Source of the DNA: Streptomyces iconiensis
GTDB lineage: Bacteria; Actinomycetota; Actinomycetes; Streptomycetales; Streptomycetaceae
NCBI RefSeq assembly: GCF_028657195.3
Contig: NZ_JANCPR020000015.1
Location: 120,513-184,512, forward strand
DNA: 64,000 nucleotides
Direction of reading: 5' to 3'
Positions 48,501-62,700 of this stretch are shown in pieces. Both the position numbers and the translations under genes were made by a program. Every line of letters starts with the position of its first letter. Positions within the stretch are counted from its first letter, which is position 1. Under the pieces are notes generated by a model. That model saw nothing but the letters and a program-made list of their open reading frames with translations. It did no database searches and had not been told where the DNA came from.

Positions 48501-49525
48501 TCGGAGTGCGCCAGGTCCTTCCACAGCCGGCGCTGCAGCCGTGCGGCCCGCGCGAAGAAGTCGTCGTCCTGGCGCAGGTCAACCTCCAGGGGCAGGGTCG
48601 CGCTGAACTGTCCGACGACGCCTTCGGCTTCGGGGTGCCTGACCACCCAGTTCTGGTGCAGGACATTGAGGCAGAAGTGCGGTGCGGTGGCCCAGGACCC
48701 CAGCACCTCCGCGTACACGTGCAGCAGCCCGGTGGTCGGCAGCACGCGGTGCGCGCGGAAGTTCGCCCGCAGCCGCTGCCACTGCTCTGCGCTCAGCACG
48801 CAGGTGCGCCGGGTAAGGGTGGCGGACTCGATACCGCCGGACGGCCGGGCGAGCGGCAGCCGGGGAGCGAGCGGCAGCGAGTCGAGCCGGTCCTCCCAGT
48901 AGCGCCACTGCTTGCGGTGGTCCTCCGTGTCCTCCTCCGCCGCACGGGCCACGACGCACTCGCGGAACGTGCGGCCCACCGGCGGGAGGCCGGCCGTCGG
49001 GTCGCGGTACAGCTCCCACCACTCCTCCTGGAGCCGGCGGGTGCTCGTCGAGTCGAGCAGCAGCAGACTCATCGCGAAGTGGACCCGGGTCCTGTGCCGC
49101 CGCAGCCGGTGGGCCGTGACCTCGAAGAGGGGCCAACCGGTAGGTTCCGGGCCTCCGTCACGCATCCGTTCCCTGGTACGGCCGATCGCCTCCTCCTGCT
49201 CCGGCGCCGGCAGCCCGGTCAGGTCCACCACCCGCAGCCTGAAGGGCGTGACCTCCGGGGGTGTGAGCACCCGCTGGACCCCCTCCTCGGTCATCACGGT
49301 CCGCAGGTGCTCGTGCCGGGCGATCAGCAGGTCGATGGCGTGGCGCGCGGCCTCAGGATCGAAGTCCACGAGGTCGATCTCGGTGTAGAGGTTCGGGCGG
49401 AAGCCGCCGAGTTCCATCAGCGGGCTCGACCCGACCAGGTAGGCGGCCTGGAGGTCGGTCAGCGGGAACTCCGCTTCGCCGGGCGCGGACGCGGGGCGGG
49501 TCGGGGAAAGGTCGTGCGTGGTCAC
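45521..49525 (-). CDS. NRPS, Cy*-A(Cys)-PCP-TE
   Basis: 1334 residues. A heterocyclisation-type domain (about 20-450) starts FPLTDLQAAYLVG, but the core motif reads S-LLLL-D-ST-S (153-161), so the first Asp of DxxxxDxxS is Ser. The A domain (about 470-960) has YTSGSTGSPKG and a pocket code I read as DLWNLSLIWK, one residue off the cysteine code. The PCP has LGGNSLLAL (about 1018). The TE (about 1075-1320) has GWSMGG and a GDHYS histidine. There is no docking domain at the N-terminus. The GTG start overlaps the type II thioesterase stop by 4 bp (GTGA). It is the last gene of the right-hand leftward operon. Function: attach and possibly cyclise a cysteine, then release the chain. Confidence 0.93.
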   Translation of the reverse strand: MTTHDLSPTRPASAPGEAEFPLTDLQAAYLVGSSPLMELGGFRPNLYTEIDLVDFDPEAARHAIDLLIARHEHLRTVMTEEGVQRVLTPPEVTPFRLRVVDLTGLPAPEQEEAIGRTRERMRDGGPEPTGWPLFEVTAHRLRRHRTRVHFAMSLLLLDSTSTRRLQEEWWELYRDPTAGLPPVGRTFRECVVARAAEEDTEDHRKQWRYWEDRLDSLPLAPRLPLARPSGGIESATLTRRTCVLSAEQWQRLRANFRAHRVLPTTGLLHVYAEVLGSWATAPHFCLNVLHQNWVVRHPEAEGVVGQFSATLPLEVDLRQDDDFFARAARLQRRLWKDLAHSDVSAVRVTRELAARRGWTSRAALPYVFNSMLGPGTRKTGGRGVCRTVHSALRTPQVLIDQQVKDAPGGGIECVWDTVDEAFPEGLPDAMFAAYRSLLESLAAPGGDRTRPAHPAPAHRDLVEALNRPAGPAPTGRLEDGFLAAAARWPERPAVVTADRTVTYGELERVSRSVAVWLRDHGVGGGDVVPVLMDKGWEQVAAVLGVLRAGAAYCPVSVTLPAERVTRLIGAGSARVVLCQSHRMPAPELLGALPVLSVDRTRPTDEAPEPPANGPGELAYIMYTSGSTGSPKGVMIEHAAALNTVLDINRRVRLGPDDRVFGISSLSFDLSVWDVFGTLGTGAALVLPAACEHPDPEMWADTAFALGATVWNSVPALAEMLVEVLAQRGSGVPPVRVFLLSGDWIPLSLPDRLRALRSEVRVLALGGATEASIWSNFFEVGTVDPGWRSIPYGKPLDGQTMRVLDHTMEVRPAWATGRVYIGGAGVARGYAHDPGRTDERFLRHPRTGERLYWTGDLGRYWPDGTIEFLGREDRQVQIQGFRVEPGEVEAAVRSHPSVEECVVCTAASPDGRARLVALVVGRAGSEVGAGEVERHLRELLPSYMVPGRLRVAERLPVTSNGKVDLDRVREMLAEPAGEPSGEDRADDKTARRLGELWAELLGVDSVGPDSDFFSLGGNSLLALRLVNRTRSELGAEVEFGRIFESPTLSAFAAAVQDGTRAAACAVTLSTGPAEGAGPGLFLFHPVGGSVTSYLELARAWPGPVHAFQSRMLVQGGEAPGEADLVAMAASYRQELLELSPVGPYMLGGWSMGGVLAYEVARQLAAEGHTCRVFMIDSLVAENRAPLTPQEGYVEFLGDLAGGLPPAELVTAVRAAEADGLAAVARASAVGHGLLPSEIGLVEFERLSRTHTHNLRLLGGYRPGPSEVPALLFAAGTGRDGTGEGWRAVCPAIEVEVRAGDHYSIVSADGLRAIAERVVRWLAVTGENRRSVVDGE

Positions 49526-50346
49526 TGCTGCCTCCCGGTCAGTGCGATGTCCCGCCCCGGCAGTCCGGCCGCCAGGGTCGTCAGTACCTGCTCGCGGGAC
49601 TCCTCGTGCAGGAAGAAATGTCCGCCGTCGAACAGGCGCACCTCACAGTCGCCGGTCGAGTACTCCCGCCAGGCCGCCAGTTCGCCGGGGGCCGCCAGGG
49701 CGTCGTCCCGGCCGCCGAGCACAAGGACCGGGCACGTCAGCGGAGGGCCGGCCCTCCAGTGGTAGGTCTCGGACACGGCGAAGTCGGCACGCATCATGGG
49801 CAGCAGCGCCCCCAGCGCTGCGGAGCTGTCGAGCACCTCCGCCGGGGTCCCGTTCAGCTCCCGCAGGTGTGCCACGAGAGCGTCGTCCGGCGCGTCATGG
49901 ACCCGCCGCTGCCGGGAGGGCAGGTGCGGGGCACGGCGGCCCGAGACCAGCAGCCGCTCGGGCTCCCGTTGTCCCAGGCCGCGCGCCGCCCGGCACATCT
50001 CGTACGCGACCAGGGCGCCCATACTGTGCCCGAACCAGGCGTACGGCCGGTCAAGCAGCGGCTCCACGGCCTCGGCCAGCGCCTCGACGAGGTCGTCGAG
50101 GCGGCGGTACGGCGTCTCCCGGAAGCGCTTCTCGCGGCCGGGCAGCCGGATGGAGACGACATCGACGTCCGGGGCGAGCCGCCGGGCCCAGTCCCGGTAG
50201 AGCGCGGCGCCGCCTCCGGTGTGCGGCAGGCAGAACAGCCGTACGGGCGCGTCCTGGGCAGCGGCCCAGCGTACGCACCAGTCGTCCGACGGGGCGCGGG
50301 ACCCCGCACGGCGGGGGGCGGGGCGGTTCAGGGTTGCGGGGTCCAC
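49522..50346 (-). CDS. Type II thioesterase
   Basis: About 274 residues, alpha/beta hydrolase of the GrsT/RifR type: LFCLPHTGGGAALYRDWA, LPGREKR, the nucleophile elbow FGHSMGA and the GGHFFLHE histidine. It clears misprimed or stalled acyl groups from carrier proteins. The start is the GTG at 50346 with GAGAGAGGG upstream; it overlaps the 3' end of the GMC oxidoreductase gene by 19 bp. It also overlaps the following NRPS start by 4 bp. Confidence 0.92.
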   Translation of the reverse strand: MDPATLNRPAPRRAGSRAPSDDWCVRWAAAQDAPVRLFCLPHTGGGAALYRDWARRLAPDVDVVSIRLPGREKRFRETPYRRLDDLVEALAEAVEPLLDRPYAWFGHSMGALVAYEMCRAARGLGQREPERLLVSGRRAPHLPSRQRRVHDAPDDALVAHLRELNGTPAEVLDSSAALGALLPMMRADFAVSETYHWRAGPPLTCPVLVLGGRDDALAAPGELAAWREYSTGDCEVRLFDGGHFFLHEESREQVLTTLAAGLPGRDIALTGRQQ

Positions 50347-51902
50347 GAAGCGGCCCTCTCTCCGAGCATGACGCAGCTGAGGTTGGTCGGAGCGCTCGGC
50401 ATCGTCGGCATCACGGACGCGTCCACGACGCGCAGACCGCTCACGGAGTGCACCCGGAAGCGCTCGTCCACCACCGCGGCGCGCCGGGAGGCCGGGCCCA
50501 TCACGGCGGTGCCGGCGGGGTGCCAGGAGGGGCAGACGAACGTGGTGACGGCGCGGCGCAGCATGGCGTCGTCCTCCACCGTGCGGTCGGTCCAGAGGAA
50601 GACGCGCTCCAGCAGCGGCGCGAGCCGACCGCCCTTGAGCATCCGCCACAGCATCCGCGTTCCGGCCATCAGCCGCTCCACGTCCCCGGGGTCGGTGGCC
50701 AGTCCCAGCTCGATCACGGGGTCGGTGTCAGGTGCCGCGGTCCGCAGGGTGACCCGGCCCCGTGAGCGGGGTGTCAGCAGCGAGGCGTGCAGCGAGAACG
50801 CGGTCCGCCCGCTGAGGACTCCGCGCATCACGGGCACGTCGAGGCCGGTGACGTTGTTGACGAGGGTGAGGTTCAGGTCCGGGGGACCGTCCGTGCTCGC
50901 CACCCGTGCCAGGACCTGGTGCATGGCCTCGCCCCGCAGGCAGCCGCCGGGGGCCGGGAGGGCCCACAGCGCGACGAGGGGGTGTTCCATGAGGTGCGCG
51001 CCGACCCCGGGCAGATCGGCGACGGGGCGGATACCGAGTCGCAGGAGGTCGTCGGCCGGACCGATGCCCGAACGCAGCAGAACGGTGGGGGTGCCGATGG
51101 CTCCCGCCGACAGCGTGACGCGGTCGGCGCGGACGCGGACGAGGTGCCCGTCCCGCTCGGCCTCGACACCCACGGCCCTGTCGCCGTCGAACAGGACGCG
51201 GAGCACCCGGTGGTGAGGGCTGACGGTGAGAGGGGACCGGTGCCGGGCGGGGTCGAGGTACGCGTCGGCCGTGGACACCCGGCGTCCGCCCGCCTCGTTC
51301 CGGGGGACGGGTCCCGCTCCGACGGTGCAGTCGGCCGCGTTGAGATCAGGCACCGTCGGCACACCGAGGTCCTCGCAGGCACGCAGGAAGCCGTGGGAGA
51401 GGGGACCGAGGTCGTCCTTGCCCTGCCTGCGGACGGGCAGCGGTCCTTCGCCTCCGTGTTCGGGTACGCCGAAGTCGCCGTCGGACTCCATGCGGACGAA
51501 GTACGGGAGCACCCGCTCCCACGACCAGGAGGGGTTCCCGGCCGCCGCCCAGGCGTCGAAGTCGCCGGGCAGCCCGCGCAGGGCGAGGGCGCCGTTGACG
51601 GCGGAGGAACCTCCGAGGGTCCTGCCCACCGCGTAGGGGTAGCGGCGCCCGTCCTCCGCCTCCCTGCCCACGTAGGCCGAGTAGTCCCAGTTCGCGCCGG
51701 ACAGCACGGGACGGTCGGGCGAGCCGGGCCCGTCGCCGTGGCCGTCGCCCCCGGCTTCCAGGAGGAGCACGCGGCGCCCCGGGTCCTCGGCCAGCCGCCC
51801 GGCGAGAGTCGCGCCGGCGGAGCCCGCCCCGACGATCACCTCGTCCCAGTGCCCTTCTTCCCCGCCCGCCTCACGGTCCGTTCTCCGGGAGGTGGTTGCC
51901 AT
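50328..51902 (-). CDS. GMC-family FAD oxidoreductase
   Basis: About 524 residues: VGAGSAGATLAGRLAE (FAD), LGGSSAVNGALALRGLPGDFD (GMC signature 1), SAGAIGTPTVLLRSGIGP (signature 2), the catalytic histidine in WHPAGTAVMG and the C-terminal PTNLSCVMLGERAA. It oxidises alcohols to carbonyls, or related substrates, with O2. The start is the ATG at 51902, 4 bp after the NRPS stop, inside the NRPS operon; this implies it tailors the assembly-line product or a carrier-bound intermediate. The exact substrate is unknown. Confidence 0.92.
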   Translation of the reverse strand: MATTSRRTDREAGGEEGHWDEVIVGAGSAGATLAGRLAEDPGRRVLLLEAGGDGHGDGPGSPDRPVLSGANWDYSAYVGREAEDGRRYPYAVGRTLGGSSAVNGALALRGLPGDFDAWAAAGNPSWSWERVLPYFVRMESDGDFGVPEHGGEGPLPVRRQGKDDLGPLSHGFLRACEDLGVPTVPDLNAADCTVGAGPVPRNEAGGRRVSTADAYLDPARHRSPLTVSPHHRVLRVLFDGDRAVGVEAERDGHLVRVRADRVTLSAGAIGTPTVLLRSGIGPADDLLRLGIRPVADLPGVGAHLMEHPLVALWALPAPGGCLRGEAMHQVLARVASTDGPPDLNLTLVNNVTGLDVPVMRGVLSGRTAFSLHASLLTPRSRGRVTLRTAAPDTDPVIELGLATDPGDVERLMAGTRMLWRMLKGGRLAPLLERVFLWTDRTVEDDAMLRRAVTTFVCPSWHPAGTAVMGPASRRAAVVDERFRVHSVSGLRVVDASVMPTMPSAPTNLSCVMLGERAASWTPQP

Positions 51903-51906
51903 GGCG

Positions 51907-54900
51907 TCATGCCCCCGTTCCGGTGCTGAGCCGTTCGGCGAGTTCGGCGATCGTGGGGAACTCGAAGAGGAGCCCCAGGTCGTCTTCCATGTCCTCATCG
52001 AGCCCGATGTCCCGGCGGATCATCGTCAGGATGCGTACGGCGTGCAGCGAGTCGCCGCCCAGCTCGAAGAAGTTGTCGTCGACGCCGAAGTCGTCGCGCT
52101 CCAGCGCCGCCGTCCACATCCGCATCAGCCGGCTCTCCAACCCGTCGCGCGGGGCGACCTGTTCCTCAGGGGCCAGCTCGGCCCAGGGGACGGGCAGGGC
52201 ACCGCGGTCGACCTTGCCGTTGGCGCTGAGCGGCACCGCGTCGATGACGAGGAAGTGGTGCGGGACCATGTAGTCCGGCAGCAGTTCGCCGACGGCGGAG
52301 CGTACGGCCGCCACATCCACGCCGGCGCCCGCACGGGCCGCCGCGTCGTCACGGGCCCCGGACGAGGGGGTCTCCTCCCGGTCCCCCGGCAGCAGATGGG
52401 CGACGAGTTGACGCCTGCCGGTCGCCGGGTTGGTCTCCACTCCCGCCAGGGCGCCGCCGACGCCGGGAAGCGAACGCAACGCCGCCTCGATCTCGCCGAG
52501 TTCGATCCGGTACCCGTTGAGCTTCACCTGGAAGTCCACGCGGCCGAGGAAGTCGATGTCGCCTCCCGGCAGGTAGCGGCCGAGGTCACCTGTGCGGTAC
52601 AGCCGCTCGCCGGTCACCGGGTGCTCGACGAACTGGGCGGCGCTCAGCTCCGGGTCGGCCCAGTAACCCCGGGCCACGCCCGCACCTCCGATGCAGATCT
52701 CCCCCGTGGTCCACACCGGGCAGGGCGCGAAGTGCTTGTCGTACACGTGCAGGGTCTGGTTCGCGAGGGGCTTGCCGTACGGAATGCGGGACCACTCCGG
52801 CGGCACGTCCCCGATCGCGTGGTGCACCGACCAGATGGACGCCTCCGTCGCACCTCCCAGGCTCACCACGAGCGCCCCGGGATGCTGTGCCCGCACCTGG
52901 TCGGGGAGGGTCACCGGGATCCAGTCGCCGCTGAGCAGCACCAGGCGCAGATCCGACGCGTTCACGCTCTCGCCGCGGCCCTCCGCTGCCGCCGAGGCGC
53001 ACGCGTCGGTCCACACCTGCATCAGCGCGGGGACCGAGTTCCAGACGGTGACTCCGTGCCGCCGTACCAGGTCGTCCCAGTGCGACGGGTCGTGTTCGCG
53101 ACCACGGGTCGGGACGACCACGGCGGCTCCGGCCGCGAGGGCGCCGAACACGTCGTAGACCGAGAGGTCGAAGCTCAGCGCCGACAGCGCGAGCACCCGG
53201 TCGTCGGGGCCGACGGAGAAACGCTCGTTCATGTCCTGGAGCGTGTTGGCGGCGGCCCGGTGGTCGATCATCACGCCCTTGGGCCTGCCGGTCGATCCGG
53301 ACGTGAAGATGACGTAGGCCAGGTCGTCAGGCCGGACGTCCACCTCCGGGGGCGTGGCCTCGGCCCCGGTCACCTCGGGGTCGGCGGAGGTGACCAGGTG
53401 GACGCCCTCCGGCCAGTCGAGGGTGTCGCGGTGTCCTGGTGCCGTCACCACGATCCCCGCCTCGCCGCGCACCAGCAGCTGGTGCCGCCGCGCCGCCGGC
53501 CAGTCCGGGCTGAGCGGCAGATACGCGGCGCCCGAGAGGGCGACACCGAGTACGGCGACGATCTGGTCCACGCCCTTGTCGAGTACGACGCCGATCAACG
53601 TGTCGCGTGCGGCGCCCAGTTCGACCAGCCGCCGCGCCAGCCGGCCCGCAGCCGCCAGCACGTCGCGGTAGCTGTGCGCGCCTTCCTCGTCGACGACGGC
53701 GGTGGCGTCGGGACGGGCGCGGGCCCGCGCGGAGACCAGTTCACCGAGTGTGCGTGCGGGGATGTACGTATCCGTGTCGTTGGCGGCCCGGCGCTCATCC
53801 CGCTGCCAGGCGGGCAGGGCGGAGCGCTCCTCCGGTCCTGTCCACGCCCCGGCCTCGTCGGCGAGCCGGTCGAGGGAGGCGCAGTAAGCGGCGAACATGT
53901 CGTCCAGCAGACCGGCGGGGAACAGCGCCTCCACGGCGTCCCAGTTGAACAGCAGGTCGCCGCGCTCCTCGGTCACCTGGTGGTCCAGCCAGACCTGCGG
54001 GGTCTGGGTGATGCCGTACCGCTCCTCGCCGAAGAACCGGATGCCCTCCGAGGGACCTTCGCCGCCGTTGCCCAGCACCAGCGCACTGGTGAAGACCACC
54101 GGCATCGAGGCGCCGGGGCCGCCGCCTTCGCGGCGGGCGCGCTCGCGCAGCACCCGCACACCGCTGAACTCGGAGTGTTCCAGGTCCCGCAGGAACTGCC
54201 CCTGGAGCCGCCGTACGCGCTCCACGAACGCCTCGCCTGGGCAGGCCGTCACCGCGAGGAGCGTCACCGAGGTGAAGTCGCCGATCAGCTCGGCCAGTTG
54301 CGGGTGGGTCTGCGGCCGGTTGAACAGGGTCAGGTCGAGGGTGAAGTCCGGCTCGCTGGACCAGGTCCGCAGCACGTCGGCGTACGCGGTCAGGAGCACG
54401 CTGGAGGGAGTCACACCGAACTGCCGCGCGAACTCCTTCACGGCGGTCCACCGCGCGGCCGGAAGCCTCCCGGCGCGGTGGCCGAACTCCGGGCGCCCCA
54501 CCAGTGCGGGCCGCACGGCGAGCGGCAGGGCGGGCGGCGGCGGCAGTCCGGGCAACCGGTCGAGCCAGTACCGCTCGGCGGCGCGGTAGCGGCTGCCCTC
54601 CTGCTCCGCCGCCTCGGCCAGCACATGGTCCCGGTACGAGACGTCCAGCGGATCGGGCGACCAGGCGGGATCCTCGTAGAAACGGCGCCAGTCCTGGAAG
54701 AGCAGGTACATGCTGTACCCGTCGAGGATGAGGGTGTCGAGGCTGACGTGCAGCCGCAGCAGTTCGTCGTCGATCCGGGAGGCCCGGATGTCGAACAGCG
54801 GCCAGCGGTCGGCGCGGAGCACCTGGTGGTCCATCTCCTCGCGGCTGCGCAGGATCTCCTGCTCCTGCTTCTCCGGGCTCAGCCCGCGCAGGTCGGCCAC

Positions 54901-55385
54901 GCACAGTTCGTACGGCGGGACTTCCGCCAGGACGCGCTGCCTGCCGTCGTTGAGGATGATCGCGCGCAGCATGTCATGGCGGGCGATGACCGCACGGAGA
55001 CTGGTCTCCAGCCGGTCCGGGTCGAGCCCCTCGCGTTCGAGTTCGAAGTAGATGTGGGTGGACACTCCGCCCAGTTCGACAGCGGAGCCGCGGCCCACCC
55101 AGTAGGCGTGCTGGATGTCGGTCAGCGGGAAGGGCTCGTGGCGCTCCGCCGGGCGGGGCACGAGGGCCGCGGGCGCGGGGCCCGCTGTGGCGCCCCGCAG
55201 CATCGCTATCAGTTCGTCGCGCCGTTCGCGCAGCTCGTCCTTCAGCCGCGCGGTCAGCGCGCCGTTCGGTGCGACCACGTCCAGCCGGCCGTCGGTCAGG
55301 CGCAGTTTGATGCCTCGCAGGCGCAGTTCGCCAAGCAGGTCCTGGATCACCGTGGATCGGTCCTCCTCCGTCTCCCCCGGCGCGG

Positions 55386-55389
<4 letters not shown>
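51907..55389 (-). CDS. NRPS, docking-Cy-A(Cys)-PCP
   Basis: 1160 residues. An N-terminal TubC-type docking domain (about 10-66: IQDLLGELRLRGIKLRL ... RRDELIAML) precedes a Cy domain (about 87-510) with FPLTDIQHAYWVGRG and an intact core motif D218-TLIL-D223-GY-S226. The A domain (about 535-1030) has FTSGSTGRPKG and pocket code DLYNLSLIWK as I read it, the cysteine code. The PCP has LGGDSLHAV (about 1110). No TE, oxidase or methyltransferase domain is present. This is the one protein in the window expected to form a thiazoline. The GTG start overlaps the preceding NRPS stop by 4 bp. The intermediate must pass to another protein. Confidence 0.94.
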
Positions 55390-59633
<4,244 letters not shown>

Positions 59634-59710
59634 AGCGGTGTCTCCTTCTCCGCCAGTTGGTACGTCGTGGGAGAGCTCTTCTCCGTGCAGTCGGGGCCGT
59701 GCGCCGCTGG

Positions 59711-62700
59711 TCACAGGGTCAGCACCTCGGTCTCCTCGCCGTCGTCGAGCACGTCGTCGGAGGCCAGCACGTTCAGCGTCGTCAGCTGCCCGCAGACCAG
59801 TTCGGCGATCTCCAGGGCCGTACCGCCGCCGAAGAGGAAGTCGGCCGGCACATCGGCCGAGAAGTCGGCACGCAGGCGGTTGCGGAGCCGGATCGTCGTG
59901 AGCGAGTCGAACCCGATCTCGTTGAGGTGCTTGTGCCGGAATGTGGGCTGCAGCGCGTCCCGTTCGTTCGCCGACATGCCGAGAAGCACGGCCACCACGT
60001 GCAGCAGCCGGTCGAGCGCGACGTCTGTGGCCCTGACGGGATCGCTCAGCACCAGTTCGGCCAGGTCGGGTCCCCCGTCGCCGGGGTCGGCACCGGGCTC
60101 CGCCTGGTCGGCGGCCCGGTCGGCGGCCCGGTCGGTGCCCACACCGGAGGACGCGAGCCCGGCGAGCAGCGTGTCGGGCAGGCGGCGGGCGTCCGCCGCC
60201 CGGTGGCGCCGCCAGTCCACGGCGGCCAGCGCCACATGGGCGGGGCCGTCCGCCGGCACACTCCCGAGGGCGTCCAGCGCCTCGTCGGCCGCCATGCCGT
60301 GGATGCCCGTGGCGGCGAACCGCTCCAGCAGGTCCCCTGCGGCGGCCATGCCCACGCCTGCCCAGGCCCCCCAGCCCACGCTCAGTGCGGGCAGTCCGTG
60401 CCGCCTGCGGTGGACGGCGAGCGCGTCCAGAAAGGTGTTGGCCATGAGGTAGCCCGGCTGGCCGGTGAGGCCCGTCAGCGCGCCGAGGGCCGAGTAGAAG
60501 ACGGCGAAGTCCAGGTCGAGCCCGTCCGTACAACGGTGCAGGTTCCACGCTCCCTTGACCTTCGGGTCCAGCACCCGGCTGAGCCGGGGCCAGTCGGTCC
60601 GTTCGAGAACGGCGTCGTCCGTGACCCCGGCGGCGTGCACGAGACCGCGCAGCGGCGGCAGTTCGCGGCGCGCTTCGGCCAGGACCGCGTCGAGCGCGGT
60701 CGCGTCCGCCACATCGGCGGCCCGCAGTTCGACGCGTACACCGCGTGCGCGCAGTGCGGCGACCCCGACCGGAGTGCCGGCGGGCAGGGTGCGGCCGACC
60801 AGCAGCAGGCACTCTGCTCCCCTGTCGGCCAGCCAGCCGGCGGTGGCCAGGCCGAGACCTCCCAGGCCGCCGGTGATCAGATATGTGGCGTCGCCGCGTA
60901 CGGGGACCGGGTGCGCCCGCGCGCCGCGCCGCCCTTCACCCGGCCTCCCGCTCCCGCTCCCGACCGGTGCCTCGTCCACGTCCGGCGTCTCGTCCACGTC
61001 CGGTGCCTCGTCCACGTCCGGTGCCTCTTCGGTCAGCCGGGCCTCGTACCAGCGTCCGTCGCGCCAGGCGAGCCGGCCGGAGCCGCCGAGGCCGCCCACC
61101 TGATCGAGGATCGTCGCGGGCGCGCACGGTGGCCAGGACGGGTCGAGGTCGACCTGTACGCACGCCAGATCCGGGTACTCCGCGACGACCGACCGGGCCA
61201 GGGCGGTCAGGACGGACTGCGCGAGGCCAGGCGCATCAGCGGTTGCGGGGACGCGCGTTGCCGGGCTCCCGGTGTCCGGACCGGCCGTCCCCGTCGAGCA
61301 GATGACGATCACGGGGTTCTCCGCCGCGTACGTCCGCAGGAAACCCGCGAGCAGCGTGGTGGTACGGCGGGCGAGGCCATAGGTGCGCGCGAGGATCGTG
61401 TCGTCACCGGCCAGGACACCTCCGGCGTCGGCGTCACCGGCGTCCGTGCCTGCGCTTCCCTCCGCTCCGGACTCGGCGAGCAACAGCAGCCCTCCGACCG
61501 GCTGCCCCGTACCACCCGCCGCGTCGAGCAGACGCTGAAGGCCGGTTTCCACGCCCGGTCCTTCGGGGCCGGACCCCTGGCCGGACCCCTCCGCGCCCGC
61601 CGGTTCCGTGGCCGTGGGGGTGACAACGGCCGTCGCCGTGATGCCTCGCGCGGCCAGCTGGTCACACTGCGCCCGGGTCGCTTCGGCGTCCGCGCCGCAC
61701 ACCAGCCAGGTGCCGGCCACGCCGCCCGGCACCGTCCCGGAGTGTTCGTCCCGGGGCTGCCAGCCGAGCACGTAGCGGCGGGGGGTGAGGACCGGAAGGG
61801 GTGCGAGTGCCGGGCCGGACACCGCGCGGAAGCAGAGCCCCTCCACGGTGACCAGGACCTCTCCTGCCTCCGAGACCACCTCCAGGTCGAGCGTCACCTC
61901 GCCGGAGTCCGTCGCCTCGCGTCGGTGCGTATGGCACAGGACCCGGGTGGGGAGGCGGCCATGGATGTCGAAGCGGTCCACGGAGGCGGGCACCCGCAGC
62001 GTGTCGTCGTCCGCTTCGGTGAACGCCACCAGCGTCTGGAAGCAGGCGTCCAGCACGACCGGATGCGCCAGGTAAGTGTCTTCGTCGCGGGCCGCGGCCT
62101 CGGCCTCGATCAGCGCGACCGCGCGGTCTCCGTCGCGCCAGACCTGACGCAGCGCCCGGTACGCGGGCCCGTAGTCCAGTCCGACCCGCGCGAAGGAGTC
62201 GTACAGGGGCCCGGTGGCCAGCTCGGTCATCCCCTCCCCCGCCGGCCGGGGTTCACGCGCTGCCGGTCGCGGCCGGTCACCCGGCCCGGCAGCGGCCACT
62301 GTGGCGTGCTCGGTCCAGGTGCCGCCGGGTCCGTCCTCGTCCCCCGGCAGTCTGCTGAGGCAGCGCACCCGGTGGCCGCGAGCGGTCGCCTCGGTCACCG
62401 CCTGCACGGTGAGCGGGGCCCCGTCGTCCCCGAACGGCAGGAACGCGTCGAAGGAGACGCCCTCCAGCGTCCAGGCACCGGACGCCTCCCGGGTCGTCGC
62501 CCGTACGGCGGCGAGCGCCCACTCCAGCATCGCGCTGCCGGGCAGCACGGACCGTCCGGCGACGCGGTGTTCGCGTACGAACCAGGGGCGGTCGGCCGCG
62601 ATCTCCTGGGTGAACCAGCGGTCGCGGGCGGCAGCGAGGTCGATGCCCGTCCCGAGGAGCGGATGGCCGCCGGGGCTGCCCGGCGCGGCGGCGTGCCGCT

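Noticed and set aside
45152..49765. Long open frame on the plus strand (about 1537 codons) opposite the NRPS gene
   Set aside because: Antisense shadow of the Cy-A-PCP-TE gene; no domains, and it begins inside the ABC permease gene.
59634..60812. N-terminal extension of the 55386-59633 NRPS by about 390 codons
   Set aside because: It would overlap the PKS KR-ACP region almost completely. A docking domain with a proper ribosome binding site starts at 59633.
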